Below, one piece after another: positions 1-7,031 of a stretch of DNA of 16,813 nt; within the stretch, counting starts at the first letter, position 1; the number at the start of each line of letters is the position of its first letter. Position numbers and translations under genes: made by a program. Under the pieces are notes generated by a model, which saw nothing but the letters and a program-made list of their open reading frames with translations, was not told where the DNA came from and ran no database searches. Source of the stretch: Alphaproteobacteria bacterium (GTDB lineage Bacteria > Pseudomonadota > Alphaproteobacteria > Micavibrionales > Micavibrionaceae); NCBI GenBank assembly GCA_023141075.1, contig JAGLKL010000009.1, positions 1 through 16,813 of the forward strand. The letters are read 5' to 3'.

Positions 1-1335
1 GCGCTCTTTGACTTTTTCTTCTCCAATCAAGAGAAGCAACTGACCGAGTTCGGGGCCGTGTTCCATGCCGGTTAGGGCTTGGCGGAGCGGCATAAAGAGT
101 TGTTTGCCTTTACGTCCTGTTTTTTCTTTGATAGTTTTGGTCCATTCTTGCCACGTATTTTCATCCCACGGCGTAGGGGGGAGGAGATCCAGAGCTTGCG
201 CGGAGAAGTCTTTATCCTGAATAATAGGCGTAACAGGGCCTTTAGCCACGCGCCACCATTCTTTGGCATCGGCAAGGCGCTCGATATTAGGTCGGATCGC
301 GTTCCAGAATTCTTCGTCCATTTCGCTTAGACCCATTTCGCTTAAACGATTTTTAATATCTCCAAAGTTCGCATTACGTAAAATCTTTGCATTCAGGCGG
401 AAGAGTTCTTTAGTGTCGAATTTTGGGGTTCCGCGAGAGAATCTTTCTAAGTTAAATCCATTAATGACATCATCGATATTTGTGAATGGTTCTATCGGAT
501 CGGATGAGCCTAAGCGTGCCATCAGGCTGACTACGGCCATGGCTTCCAAACCTTCTCCATCGCGCAGGTCTTTCAGGCTTAGCGAGCCTAGGCGTTTAGA
601 GAGCTTGCCGCCTTCTGTATCTGATAGGAGTGGTAGGTGCGCAAATACCGGGGGTTTGGCGCCGAGAGCTTCGAACATTTGAATGTGGGCGGCGGTATTG
701 GAAACATGGTCTTCGCCGCGGATGACGTGGGTTATTCCGTATTCCATATCGTCGATGACTGAGCACAGGTGATAGAGTGGTGTGCCGTCTTCGCGGATCA
801 GTACGGGGTCAGACATGTCTGACCCATTGAATTTGACAGAGCCGCGGATGATGTCGTCCCACTCAATGGGTGTGTGTTCCAGTTTAAAGCGCCAGTGGGG
901 ATTTCGTCCTTCGGCTTCGTATTTAGCGATTTGTTTGTCTGTGAGGTTCAGAGCTTCGCGGTCGTAGATGGGCGGGAGTTTGCGCGAAAGCAGGCTTTTG
1001 CGTTTGAGCTCCAGTTCTTCGGGCGTTTCATAGCATGGGTAGAGGCGTCCTTGCTGCTTAAGCTGTTCGATCTTGGTATTGTATATGTCTACGCGGTCAC
1101 GCTGGCGGGTTTTGGAATCCCAATCCATGCCCAACCATCGAAGGCCGTCTTCAATGGCTTGTTCGTATTCGTCTTTTGAGCGTTCCTGATCTGTGTCATC
1201 AATACGTAAAAGGAAATGCCCGTTATTGGCGCGGGTGAATAGCCATGTGATAAGGGCTGTTCGCGCGTTTCCTACGTGCATCATTCCGGTTGGGGAGGGG
1301 GCAAATCTAACCTTTACGCTCATAGTATCGCTCAT
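1..1335 (-). CDS. gltX: Glutamyl-tRNA synthetase, 3' end cut off by window edge
   Basis: Class I aminoacyl-tRNA synthetase that charges tRNA with glutamate in the cytoplasm. The minus-strand frame is open from the start to base 1 (445 codons, no stop). The protein shows the ATP-binding HIGH-type motif as PSPTGMMHVGNAR (residues 13-25), a typical VIRGEDHVSNT segment (about 204-214) and the KMSKS-type loop as KLSKR (244-248). Bacterial GltX is about 440-480 residues, so the stop should lie just beyond the window. The start at 1335 is uncertain: in-frame ATGs also occur at 1323 (giving MSVKVRFAPSPTG, the commonest family N-terminus) and 1359, and none has a strong Shine-Dalgarno site. It follows nadE by 78 bases on the same strand. 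Alphaproteobacteria often carry two gltX genes; which paralogue this is cannot be decided here. Confidence 0.95.
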   Translation of the reverse strand, partial: MSDTMSVKVRFAPSPTGMMHVGNARTALITWLFTRANNGHFLLRIDDTDQERSKDEYEQAIEDGLRWLGMDWDSKTRQRDRVDIYNTKIEQLKQQGRLYPCYETPEELELKRKSLLSRKLPPIYDREALNLTDKQIAKYEAEGRNPHWRFKLEHTPIEWDDIIRGSVKFNGSDMSDPVLIREDGTPLYHLCSVIDDMEYGITHVIRGEDHVSNTAAHIQMFEALGAKPPVFAHLPLLSDTEGGKLSKRLGSLSLKDLRDGEGLEAMAVVSLMARLGSSDPIEPFTNIDDVINGFNLERFSRGTPKFDTKELFRLNAKILRNANFGDIKNRLSEMGLSEMDEEFWNAIRPNIERLADAKEWWRVAKGPVTPIIQDKDFSAQALDLLPPTPWDENTWQEWTKTIKEKTGRKGKQLFMPLRQALTGMEHGPELGQLLLLIGEEKVKER

Positions 1336-1342
1336 CTTTTTG

Positions 1343-1348
1343 TTTATA
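1343..1348 (-). promoter_or_regulatory. Possible -10 box for a leaderless gltX transcript
   Basis: On the minus strand TATAAA lies exactly 7 bases before the ATG at 1335, so transcription would begin at or next to the start codon. No Shine-Dalgarno site is visible. I see no good -35 box at the expected distance, so the call is weak and gltX may simply be read from nadE. Confidence 0.25.
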
Positions 1349-1413
1349 ATTGTTGTCATTGCGAGTGACTGAAAAGTTACTATGAATAACCGGAATCCTA
1401 AGGTTTTTCAATC

Positions 1414-3249
1414 TTATTCAGCAATTCTGTTTACAAAATGATTTGTCAGAGGATAACGGCGGTCACGGCCAAAGCCTCTGCGTGAGATGCGTGTGCCCGG
1501 TGGAGCCTGAAAGCGTTTATACTCATTGATCTTGAGTAGGCGGGCAATTCTCTCAACTTCAGTTTTGTGTTCGAGGCATTTAGTGTGCATATCTTGTAGT
1601 GCTTTTGGTGCGGTGCTCCAGTCGATATCATCGTAATCTACCAGTAGGCGCAAAATGTCATCCAACAAATCATATGGTGGTAGGGAGTCTTCATCTTTTT
1701 GATTGGTGCGCAGTTCCGCGGTTGGCGCTTTGGTGATGATGCGTTCCGGGATAACAGGAGCTTTGCCTTGTTCATTGCGCCACCTTGTTAGCTTGTAAAC
1801 ATCGGTTTTGTATATGTCTTTGAGCGGGTTGAACCCGCCATTCATGTCTCCGTACAGAGTGCAGTAGCCCACAGCCATTTCGCTTTTATTACCTGTGGTT
1901 AAGAGGAGGGCGCCGCTCATATTCGATAAAGCCATAAGGATAGTCCCGCGAATACGGCTTTGGGTGTTTTCATGGGCAATGCCTTGAAGGTTCGGAATTG
2001 TCTCCTCAAATGCGTTCATCGCTATGGATATAGGTATTGTTTCATATAAAATATTTAGTTGAGAGGCACATGCTTTTGCGTCTTCATTGCTTTCATCCGA
2101 GGTGAATTCGGAAGGAAGCAGAACGCAGTGTACGTTCTTGGAACCTAAAGCATCTGTAGCTATTGCGGCTGTGAGAGCGCTGTCAATTCCACCGGAGAGG
2201 CCGAGAAGAGCACTGTTAAACCCGTTTTTATGAGCGTAATCCCGTATACCCATAACGAGGGCTTTATATATTATTTCCAATGGGTTAGGCGGGTTTTTGA
2301 GCGCAGTATATTTTACATAATCCGAACCCGGAAGGGAGGCGGTGAAGATTTCGGTTCCGGGGGTAGTCCTGCCGTGTGTGGCAACGTTGGGGGTGGTCAT
2401 GTCGGGTGTGGTCATGTTGGGGCTGGTAATGTCGTGGGTGGTCATGTTGGGGCTGACAACATTGGAGCCGGTTATGTCGAGTATAGGTGTAATCGTGGTT
2501 GTATTGTCTGAGCGGTCAAGTGTTACTGAAAATACATCGTCCTCAAAAGCCGGTGACTGGTATGTAACCGAGCCATTTTTGTCTAAAACAAAAGAACGTC
2601 CATCGAAAACCAGTTCGTCCTGACCGCCAATCATATTCAGATAAATCAGGTCAAGTCCGGTGTCTTTGACTATTGTTAGCGCGGTGTTGTTGCGTTCTTC
2701 GTGTATATAAATCTGGAACGGGCTGCCATTTATAGCGATGAGCGCTTGCGCTCCGTTTTCTTTTAAGTGGCGGGTGACTTCTGTGTGCCAGGCATCTTCG
2801 CAAATCATAACGCCCAAAGCGTGACCACGGAAATTATAGGGTTTTGGCAATGATCCCTGTGTAAAGGTTCGTGGCTCATCAAAAACGTGGCTATTAGCTA
2901 GTTTATGTTTATAGAAGATATGGCGGATTTCACCGTTCTCAATCAACAATGCGGCATTGTAGATTGCACCATTTTTTTCCCAGATACTAGGGATTATGGC
3001 GGCGCTTTGGAATGTTCTGGAGGTTTTGCAGATATCGTCGATCTTGCTTTTGAGCATTGAAACAAAAGCTGTGTTTAATACAAGATCTTCGGGAGGATAA
3101 CCGCATAAAAACAGTTCCGGGAAGATGATAAGGTCGCAGCTATTGTCATTGTGCTCCCATGTATCGAGCATAATGCACGCGTTACCCTCTATATCACCAA
3201 CAGTAGGGTTTAGTTGAGCGCAGGTTATTTTAATCGGTTTGACAGTCAT
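1414..3249 (-). CDS. nadE: Glutamine-dependent NAD+ synthetase with repeat-bearing linker
   Basis: Makes NAD+ from deamido-NAD+ and ATP, with ammonia released from glutamine by its own N-terminal domain. The 611-residue protein has two parts. The carbon-nitrogen hydrolase (nitrilase-type) domain, residues 1 to about 250, carries the probable catalytic triad Glu45 (in FPELFLCGY), Lys114 (in FYKHKLAN) and Cys150 (in VMICEDAW). The synthetase domain, from about 320 on, has the ATP-pyrophosphatase loop SGGIDS at 352-357 and TTGNKSE further on. Between them, residues 266-300 are seven degenerate pentapeptides, which account for the protein being longer than the roughly 550 residues usual for this class. 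The start at 3249 has no clear Shine-Dalgarno site. It lies 26 bases after the DAHP synthase gene and is probably co-transcribed with it. Confidence 0.95.
   Translation of the reverse strand: MTVKPIKITCAQLNPTVGDIEGNACIMLDTWEHNDNSCDLIIFPELFLCGYPPEDLVLNTAFVSMLKSKIDDICKTSRTFQSAAIIPSIWEKNGAIYNAALLIENGEIRHIFYKHKLANSHVFDEPRTFTQGSLPKPYNFRGHALGVMICEDAWHTEVTRHLKENGAQALIAINGSPFQIYIHEERNNTALTIVKDTGLDLIYLNMIGGQDELVFDGRSFVLDKNGSVTYQSPAFEDDVFSVTLDRSDNTTTITPILDITGSNVVSPNMTTHDITSPNMTTPDMTTPNVATHGRTTPGTEIFTASLPGSDYVKYTALKNPPNPLEIIYKALVMGIRDYAHKNGFNSALLGLSGGIDSALTAAIATDALGSKNVHCVLLPSEFTSDESNEDAKACASQLNILYETIPISIAMNAFEETIPNLQGIAHENTQSRIRGTILMALSNMSGALLLTTGNKSEMAVGYCTLYGDMNGGFNPLKDIYKTDVYKLTRWRNEQGKAPVIPERIITKAPTAELRTNQKDEDSLPPYDLLDDILRLLVDYDDIDWSTAPKALQDMHTKCLEHKTEVERIARLLKINEYKRFQAPPGTRISRRGFGRDRRYPLTNHFVNRIAE
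2350..2469 (-). repeat. Tandem 15-bp repeat inside nadE
   Basis: A run of about seven 15-base units (2350-2454), plus a weaker eighth (2455-2469), that keeps the nadE frame. It encodes pentapeptides of the form [TS][PH][ND][MIV][TA]: SPNMT, THDIT, SPNMT, TPDMT, TPNVA, THGRT, TPGTE. Two units (266-270 and 276-280) are identical at protein level. It falls in the linker between amidase and synthetase domains. The unit length is a multiple of three, so gain or loss of copies would not break the enzyme. Confidence 0.85.
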
Positions 3250-3275
3250 GCTGTTTCAATCATTAAACTATTATA

Positions 3276-4679
3276 TTATTCTACAGCATTGTAGTCTTTT
3301 TTTTCTTTGGTCTCGACGTGGATGCCTTTTAGTTCATCGGCAATCAGGAAGGCCAGTTCCAGTGCTTGGTTAGCATTCAAGCGTGGGTCACAATGTGTAT
3401 GATAGCGGCTGGAGAGGTCTTCATCGCCAATGGCTTGCGCACCTCCGACACATTCGGTGACGTTCTGTCCTGTCATCTCGATATGGATGCCGCCCGGATG
3501 CGTCCCTTCGGTTTTGTGGACGGCAAAGAAGCCACGGACTTCTGCCAATATACGATCAAATGGCCGGGTTTTATAGCCGCTGGAAGATTTGATTGTATTG
3601 CCGTGCATTGGATCACATGACCATACAACACTGCGTCCTTCACTTTTTACGGCTCGTACAAGCGGCGTCAGTTTTTCTTCGACCTGATCATCTCCCATGC
3701 GTGCAATCAATGTCAGGCGACCGGGAATGTTTTTCGGATTCAAAACTTCTATCAGACGAAGTAATTCATCAGTGTCTATGGCAGGGGAACATTTAATTCC
3801 AATCGGGTTGTTTATACCGCGTATGAATTCGACCTGAGCATTTTCTAACTGGTGTGTTCGTGCTCCGATCCACAGGAAATGCGCGGAGGTATCATACCAT
3901 TTACCATTGAGACTGTCTTGCCGGGTTAAAGCCTCTTCATATGGCAGGAGCAGAGCTTCGTGTGAAGTGTAAAAGCTTGTCTCTTTAATGGATGGAACAA
4001 CATCGGAGGTGATACCGCATGCACGCATAAAGTTCAGTGCGTCGTTAATTTGGTTGGCCAGTGTTTCATAGCGCTCACCAAGTGGGCTGTCAGCGACAAA
4101 GTCGAGGTTCCATTGGTGTACTTTATTTAGGTCGGCATAGCCCCCCTTGGCAAAGGCGCGTAGCAGGTTGAGTGTCGCTGCTCCTTGATGATAGGCGTTG
4201 ATCATACGCTGCGGGTTGGGTTCGCGTGCTTCGGCAGTGAATTCGCGCGAGTTAACGATGTCTCCGCGATAGCTGGGCAGGGTAATATCACCTTGGGTTT
4301 CGTTATCGCTGGAGCGTGGTTTGGCAAACTGACCGGCCATACGCCCAAGTTTTATAATCGGCATGGATCCGGCATAAGTCATTACGATGGCCATCTGTAA
4401 TAATGCACGGAAGGTATCGCGGATTTTATCAGCGCTAAACTCTGCAAAACTCTCAGCACAATCTCCGCCCTGAAGCAAAAAGGCTTTGCCTTGTGCAACA
4501 TCACCAAGTTTGGCTTCAAGATTACGAGCCTCGCCTGCAAAAACGAGAGGAGGGAGTTTTCTAAGGTTTTCTTCTGTTTGTTTAAGCAAGTCTTTGTCTT
4601 TATATAACGGGAGTTGTTTCGCAGGCTTTTCTCTCCAGCTATCAGGACTCCATTGTGTTGATATCATTTGTTTATCCAT
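3276..4679 (-). CDS. aroG: Class II 3-deoxy-7-phosphoheptulonate (DAHP) synthase
   Basis: First enzyme of the shikimate pathway: joins phosphoenolpyruvate and erythrose 4-phosphate. The 467-residue length and motifs fit the plant/Mycobacterium-type class II family, unrelated in sequence to E. coli AroF/G/H. The expected metal ligands are all present: Cys74 in QGGDCAESF, His359 in CDPMHGN, Glu401 in GGIHIEMTGQNVTEC and Asp431 in HTHCDPRLN. Their spacing closely parallels the M. tuberculosis enzyme (Cys87, His369, Glu411, Asp441 from memory). The KLGRMAGQFAKPRS segment (110-123) is also typical. The start at 4679 has no clear Shine-Dalgarno site; Met5 at 4667 is an alternative. It heads a minus-strand group with nadE and gltX, divergent from the gene at 4928. 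Confidence 0.95.
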   Translation of the reverse strand: MDKQMISTQWSPDSWREKPAKQLPLYKDKDLLKQTEENLRKLPPLVFAGEARNLEAKLGDVAQGKAFLLQGGDCAESFAEFSADKIRDTFRALLQMAIVMTYAGSMPIIKLGRMAGQFAKPRSSDNETQGDITLPSYRGDIVNSREFTAEAREPNPQRMINAYHQGAATLNLLRAFAKGGYADLNKVHQWNLDFVADSPLGERYETLANQINDALNFMRACGITSDVVPSIKETSFYTSHEALLLPYEEALTRQDSLNGKWYDTSAHFLWIGARTHQLENAQVEFIRGINNPIGIKCSPAIDTDELLRLIEVLNPKNIPGRLTLIARMGDDQVEEKLTPLVRAVKSEGRSVVWSCDPMHGNTIKSSSGYKTRPFDRILAEVRGFFAVHKTEGTHPGGIHIEMTGQNVTECVGGAQAIGDEDLSSRYHTHCDPRLNANQALELAFLIADELKGIHVETKEKKDYNAVE

Positions 4680-4796
4680 ATGCTATTTCATTCAATAAAT
4701 ATGTGAATTCATGAACGTTGGTTATGCCTTAAATATCGTAAATAATCAATTATAGTCTATAAAAAGTGTCTCTATAGATGATTATATGTTCATGTT

Positions 4797-4825
4797 ATAG
4801 TAGCTTTTTGGACTTTTCTTGTCCA
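4797..4825 (-). promoter_or_regulatory. Candidate promoter of the aroG-nadE-gltX group
   Basis: On the minus strand TGGACA (4820-4825) is followed after 17 bases by TACTAT (4797-4802), implying a leader of roughly 110 bases before aroG. The -35 box lies in an inverted repeat TGGAC-7 nt-GTCCA (4809-4825) that could be an operator. A second -10-like TATAAT sits nearer the gene (4749-4754) without a good -35. No leader peptide or attenuator was evident. Confidence 0.3.
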
Positions 4826-4832
4826 CTTTAGC

Positions 4833-4865
4833 GTCACATACAAAATTTGGTTGTTACATACAAAA
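4833..4865 (+). promoter_or_regulatory. Paired direct repeats upstream of the phosphodiesterase-like gene
   Basis: GTCACATACAAAA (4833-4845) and GTTACATACAAAA (4853-4865) match at 12 of 13 bases and are offset by exactly 20 bp, close to two helical turns. They end 14 bases before the proposed -35 box of the gene at 4928, a typical place for an activator or repressor dimer. The binding protein is unknown. Confidence 0.4.
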
Positions 4866-4879
4866 AAAGTGTGTATACG

Positions 4880-4908
4880 TTGTTTTTTTATTGCTCCTGA
4901 AATAATAT
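4880..4908 (+). promoter_or_regulatory. Candidate sigma-70-type promoter for the 4928 gene
   Basis: TTGTTT (4880-4885), a 17-base spacer and TAATAT (4903-4908) give a leader of roughly a dozen bases before ATG at 4928. A perfect TATAAT also occurs at 4922-4927 but touches the start codon, so it could not place a transcription start ahead of this ATG. Confidence 0.4.
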
Positions 4909-4927
4909 TTGCAAAAACTAATATAAT

Positions 4928-6049
4928 ATGATGATTGAACAAAAAAAAATAATAGATTTTTTTTCCTCGGGGGTAGATGAAATTGTTCCTGAAAGTGGGT
5001 GGATTACACAAGAAGAACTTGAAGAGACAATACAACAAGTGAATGGGCAGTTGGAAAGTGATTACGAACTGGCCAAAGATCGCTTAGATTTTGTGTTTCG
5101 TATGGATTGTGAATTCGAGCAATCAACTCAGAAAACCCTTAAGCTCATACAAGACTGGCATTCCGGTAAGGAATTATTTAATGCATCATCAATGGTGATT
5201 GTTGCGTTAGAGCGTTTCGGTTTTTCAGGGCGGGACAGCAATTCAGTCAATGGAGTTGAGGACGAAATTCTTGTGCGGGCAATGCTGGTGGCCAGTGTTT
5301 TAGCGGAAGTGCCTAATGATTTGCCATATCACAATAATCTTCATTATCGCAAAGTCCTGTTGCACGTCATTCGTATGATTGTAGCGCATAATAATAAGAT
5401 ATTTAAAGACACAGCACACAGCCTTGATAAAATGGATATTGCCAAACTTATTATTGCGGCATGTGTTCATGATATCGGCCATGAGGGCAAAGGCAATATT
5501 ATTGATCGCAAATATCACATGGCGATGGTTGAGAAACGTTCTTTTTTTTATGCTTATCAATATCTTAAGGCCTCAGGTCTTGATGAAGCAATGCTTGCTG
5601 ATATTAAGGCCATGATTATAACAACCGATGTTTCTCCGTTTGGTGATCCAATCAGTCCGGTCAACCAGTTACGCGTGGCCTATGAATATCATTTTGGCAT
5701 GGAGGAAGAAGATACTAAGGATGATGAAGAAGAAACCAAAATGTCTGAAGAACTTTCCGTATTGATGGAAGACAGTCATTTATGTCTGCTTTGTGTGATG
5801 TTACAGGAAGCAGATATTATGAACTCTGCCGGGGTGGATTATAATATTACACTCAGTGAGTCGATTGCTATCAGTGAGGAGATCGGACTTTCGCATTCAT
5901 TACCGGAAGATATATTGTTGTTCCTTGAGACAGTTTGCAGAAGAAGATTTCTTTCTGACGCAGCGCGGTTTTTGGCAGAAGACAATCTGGAGGCGATTAC
6001 TGTACGCGTAGTAAAAGATTTCCGCAGCGGTAATAATCCGTATTCCTAA
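4928..6049 (+). CDS. HD-type protein resembling class I cyclic-nucleotide phosphodiesterases
   Basis: A 373-residue soluble protein, the only plus-strand gene here. HDIGHEGKGNII (181-192) fits the class I cyclic-nucleotide phosphodiesterase signature H-D-[LIVMFY]-x-H-x-[AG]-x(2)-[NQ]-x-[LIVMFY] at every position. It is preceded by YHNNLH (134-139), like the phosphodiesterase YHNxxH element with its metal-binding and acid-base histidines. MLQEADIMN (291-299) supplies a candidate last metal ligand, Asp296. By family knowledge this fold hydrolyses cAMP or cGMP, but related HD proteins act on other phosphoesters, so the substrate is inferred. Residues 1 to about 110 match nothing I recognise. An acidic stretch (258-270) interrupts the catalytic region, and the Asp usually found after the first motif (HAxDV) is replaced (HYRKV). 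Two ATGs start it; there is no Shine-Dalgarno site. Confidence 0.75.
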   Translation: MMIEQKKIIDFFSSGVDEIVPESGWITQEELEETIQQVNGQLESDYELAKDRLDFVFRMDCEFEQSTQKTLKLIQDWHSGKELFNASSMVIVALERFGFSGRDSNSVNGVEDEILVRAMLVASVLAEVPNDLPYHNNLHYRKVLLHVIRMIVAHNNKIFKDTAHSLDKMDIAKLIIAACVHDIGHEGKGNIIDRKYHMAMVEKRSFFYAYQYLKASGLDEAMLADIKAMIITTDVSPFGDPISPVNQLRVAYEYHFGMEEEDTKDDEEETKMSEELSVLMEDSHLCLLCVMLQEADIMNSAGVDYNITLSESIAISEEIGLSHSLPEDILLFLETVCRRRFLSDAARFLAEDNLEAITVRVVKDFRSGNNPYS

Positions 6050-6090
6050 TTCTTAATACCGATTATCATTAATCGATGTTCAAACGCCAC

Positions 6091-6120
6091 GCAGGTTTCC
6101 AATTCATTAAATGAAACTGC
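6091..6120. terminator. Hairpin between convergent genes, possible two-way terminator
   Basis: GCAGGTTTC (6091-6099) pairs with GAAACTGC (6113-6120) in an 8-bp stem with one bulged G, between the convergent stops at 6049 and 6128. A T-run (6132-6136) follows at a distance on the plus strand; there is none of note on the minus strand. A smaller perfect repeat CGATTA-TCAT-TAATCG lies at 6060-6075. The termination role is inferred. Confidence 0.3.
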
Positions 6121-6127
6121 TATAATT

Positions 6128-7000
6128 CTAGTTTTTCCAGCGGTGATGCAGCCAGAGCCATTGCTCGGGGTATTCTTTTATCCATGTTTCAAGTAAAACA
6201 TGTGCTTCTTTGAGTACGTCCTCGACCGGGCGCGGAGCGCCGTCAGCATCGAACAAGTCCAAAGGCGGGTAAGTGATGATACGAAAAGAACAGCCGTCTT
6301 TCCCGCGAATATTTTTTACCGGTACAAGCGGGCAGTGGTAGCGTTGGCACAGCAGTACCGATACCGGGTTGGTCATGGCCGGCATATCAAAAAAAGGAAC
6401 GTCCACGCCTTCGTTATATTTCTGATCGATAAGGATACCAAGGGCATGCCCGTCTTTGAGGGCTTGCATTATTTTGCGACCGCTTGCAATGGATTTTGGA
6501 TAAGCGTTTACGCGATTTCCGAGCGTACGGGCGTGATCCAGTAATTGTGCAACCCATGGATTATTGGGTGCGCGATAAGTCACATCAACGCTTCTATTAT
6601 AATGTGTGAGCAGGGCGATCGGGTTAATTTCCCAGTTTGATAGGTGAGCGCCGATGAAGATAACGGGCTGATTTTTTTTCTCCAAAAGTGTTAGAAGTTG
6701 TTTTTCGTTTTCAAAGGAGGTGTGATCTCTGCTGATTGTTTCTAGGTGAGGATATTCAGCTATAACGCGCCCGAGATTTTCCCACATACCGCGTACGATC
6801 TCACCGGCACGTTCATTATCCACCTCAGGCAGAGCCATCAAGATGTGTTTGCGTGCTTTTCGGCTGGCAGCCAGTTTTGGGCCAATCATACGGCCTATCC
6901 ATCCGCCAATATCAGACGCTGTTTTTGCCGGAAGGCATTTGAATATTGCAAAAACCAGATAAAGGAAAAGCGCTTCGAAAAAATAACGAATCTTTTTCAT
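6128..7000 (-). CDS. lpxL: Lipid A late acyltransferase (LpxL/HtrB family)
   Basis: Inner-membrane enzyme that adds a secondary acyl chain to Kdo-bearing lipid A. The 290-residue protein has an N-terminal hydrophobic segment (about 8-22), the catalytic H-x4-E motif as HLSNWE (119-124), YRAPNNP (142-148), DQKYNEGVDVPFF (192-204) and the family's C-terminal EQWLWLHHRWK. The frame stays open to 7144, but the extra N-terminus overlaps lpxK and lacks family features. ATG at 7000 gives MKKIRYFFEALF and lies 31 bases after the lpxK stop. No Shine-Dalgarno site is visible; a hexamer repeat occupies that place. It is the last gene of the waaA-lpxK-lpxL order. LpxL, LpxM and LpxP subtypes cannot be separated by eye. 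Confidence 0.9.
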   Translation of the reverse strand: MKKIRYFFEALFLYLVFAIFKCLPAKTASDIGGWIGRMIGPKLAASRKARKHILMALPEVDNERAGEIVRGMWENLGRVIAEYPHLETISRDHTSFENEKQLLTLLEKKNQPVIFIGAHLSNWEINPIALLTHYNRSVDVTYRAPNNPWVAQLLDHARTLGNRVNAYPKSIASGRKIMQALKDGHALGILIDQKYNEGVDVPFFDMPAMTNPVSVLLCQRYHCPLVPVKNIRGKDGCSFRIITYPPLDLFDADGAPRPVEDVLKEAHVLLETWIKEYPEQWLWLHHRWKN

Positions 7001-7006
7001 GGTTAC

Positions 7007-7024
7007 TATTGTTATTGTTATTGT
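7007..7024 (-). repeat. Three perfect TATTGT hexamers before lpxL
   Basis: TATTGT occurs three times in a row, 6 bases before the lpxL start codon, where a ribosome-binding site would normally lie. On the coding strand it reads as ACAATA units. Three copies is short and may be chance. Confidence 0.7.
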
Positions 7025-7031
7025 ATCCCAA

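Noticed and set aside
72..682. Open frames opposite or overlapping gltX
   Set aside because: They are shadow frames of the well-supported gltX coding sequence and have no recognisable domains.
1364..1381. AGTGACT-GAAA-AGTTACT hairpin between nadE and gltX
   Set aside because: It pairs well only as plus-strand RNA (one G-U); the genes here are on the minus strand, where the same site has a mismatch, and no T-run follows.
2230..2623. Two plus-strand open frames rich in Gly/Val opposite nadE
   Set aside because: They read the antisense of the nadE pentapeptide repeat; their repetitiveness is a by-product of the 15-bp units, and there is no start signal or family feature.
4922..4927. Perfect TATAAT immediately before the 4928 start codon
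   Set aside because: Too close to serve as the -10 box for a transcript that includes this ATG; the upstream TTGTTT/TAATAT pair fits better.
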